Of a DNA stretch of 64,000 nt, positions 63,687 to 64,000 are shown in pieces (the stretch's first letter is position 1; each line of letters begins with the position of its first letter). Where the stretch lies: positions 53,665 through 117,664 of the forward strand of contig JBFJPL010000001.1 in NCBI GenBank assembly GCA_041617155.1, in the 5' to 3' direction. A program made the position numbers and the translations under genes. The notes beneath the pieces are model-generated. The model had not been told where the DNA came from. It saw nothing but the letters and a program-made list of their open reading frames with translations, and made no database searches. Source of the stretch: CAMYKD01 sp041617155. GTDB lineage: Bacteria; Pseudomonadota; Alphaproteobacteria; Kiloniellales; JAKSDN01.

Positions 63687-64000
63687 GTGATCCGACGCTG
63701 TCTTGTCCGCGCGTTGTTCAGCCTGCTCCCGCTGTTTTCGGTAGCGTTGCCGGCTTCGGCCCAGCAGATGGAAGCAAACGATGACCCGGCGCTCCTTTCC
63801 CTCGGTGTGGGCTGGTTCGACATGGCGCAACAGGAGGACCAGGCCGCCGACTTCCGGCTCGAATATCGCTCCGACCTGGCGCTCTGGTTCATCAAGCCTT
63901 GGGTCGGCATCGAGGTGACCAGCGATGGCGCGCTCTACGGCGTCGGCGGTGTCCTGCTGGATTTCACGCTGGGTGACCACTTCTACTTCAGCCCGTCGGC
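63687..64000 (+). CDS. Acyloxyacyl hydrolase / lipid A 3-O-deacylase (PagL-like), partial
   Basis: The first 104 codons only; the gene runs off the right edge. GTG start with GGGGGAA 7 bases before. Signal peptide (MIRRCLVRALFSLLPLFSVALPASA), then alternating beta-strand pattern (SLGVGWFDMAQQED, LALWFIKPWVGIEVTSDG, GVLLDFTLGDHFYFSPS) like outer-membrane PagL barrels. It would trim acyl chains from lipid A. The catalytic H-S pair is beyond the edge. Confidence 0.75.
   Translation, partial: MIRRCLVRALFSLLPLFSVALPASAQQMEANDDPALLSLGVGWFDMAQQEDQAADFRLEYRSDLALWFIKPWVGIEVTSDGALYGVGGVLLDFTLGDHFYFSPS

Overview
The window is a GC-rich chromosomal stretch of an alphaproteobacterium, most likely Rhodospirillales/Kiloniellales-like. 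The evidence is a cbb3 oxidase operon behind a FixK/FNR box, a full c-type cytochrome maturation (ccm) cluster, CarD, an alphaproteobacterial SUV3-type helicase and GC-rich palindromic intergenic repeats. Coding density is high, many genes overlap by ATGA, and I see no rRNA, tRNA, CRISPR, transposase or phage gene. It looks like core chromosome with a few accessory inserts.

Respiration and hypoxia (1-5.2 kb): ccoNOQP on the minus strand, with a perfect TTGAC-N4-GTCAA box between ccoN and a divergent DUF2189 membrane protein. A convergent fused phosphotransferase/P-loop kinase has a near-consensus box of its own, next to a divergent SDR gene. Next comes an AT-rich island with two small unknown genes (6.0-7.3 kb) and a PilZ protein.

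Transport and cytochrome maturation (7.7-19.4 kb): a polar amino-acid ABC operon carrying a decayed FAD oxidoreductase, then ccmA-B, an opposite-strand 70-aa membrane protein, and ccmC-D-E-F-G-H-I. The ccm system attaches haem to CcoO and CcoP, so the two clusters work together.

Acid uptake and activation (19.7-28.0 kb): a branched-chain-type ABC transporter (livGHMKF) between two acyl-CoA ligases. A 32-codon single-TM miniprotein follows.

Mixed metabolism (28.6-48.5 kb): alpha/beta hydrolase, a YbjN-like gene broken by one amber codon, aconitase, a TauD-type dioxygenase, a TetR-carboxymuconolactone decarboxylase-glutaredoxin unit with two matching putative operators, phosphatase, transglutaminase, DUF1223, htpG, pcm, SUV3-like helicase plus S4 protein, CaiB, GST, DUF938, TerB, ferredoxin and carD.

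Signalling and uptake (48.6-64 kb): a metallophosphoesterase-like protein lacking most metal ligands; a translationally coupled nuclease-like / M48 lipoprotein / adenylate cyclase trio; a LysR regulator divergent from a sugar-type ABC transporter whose two permeases both carry cysteine-pair periplasmic inserts and whose DNA looks less GC-rich; an aminotransferase, a zinc alcohol dehydrogenase, a hydroxypyruvate isomerase-like protein, proline iminopeptidase, and a truncated lipid A deacylase-like gene at the right edge.
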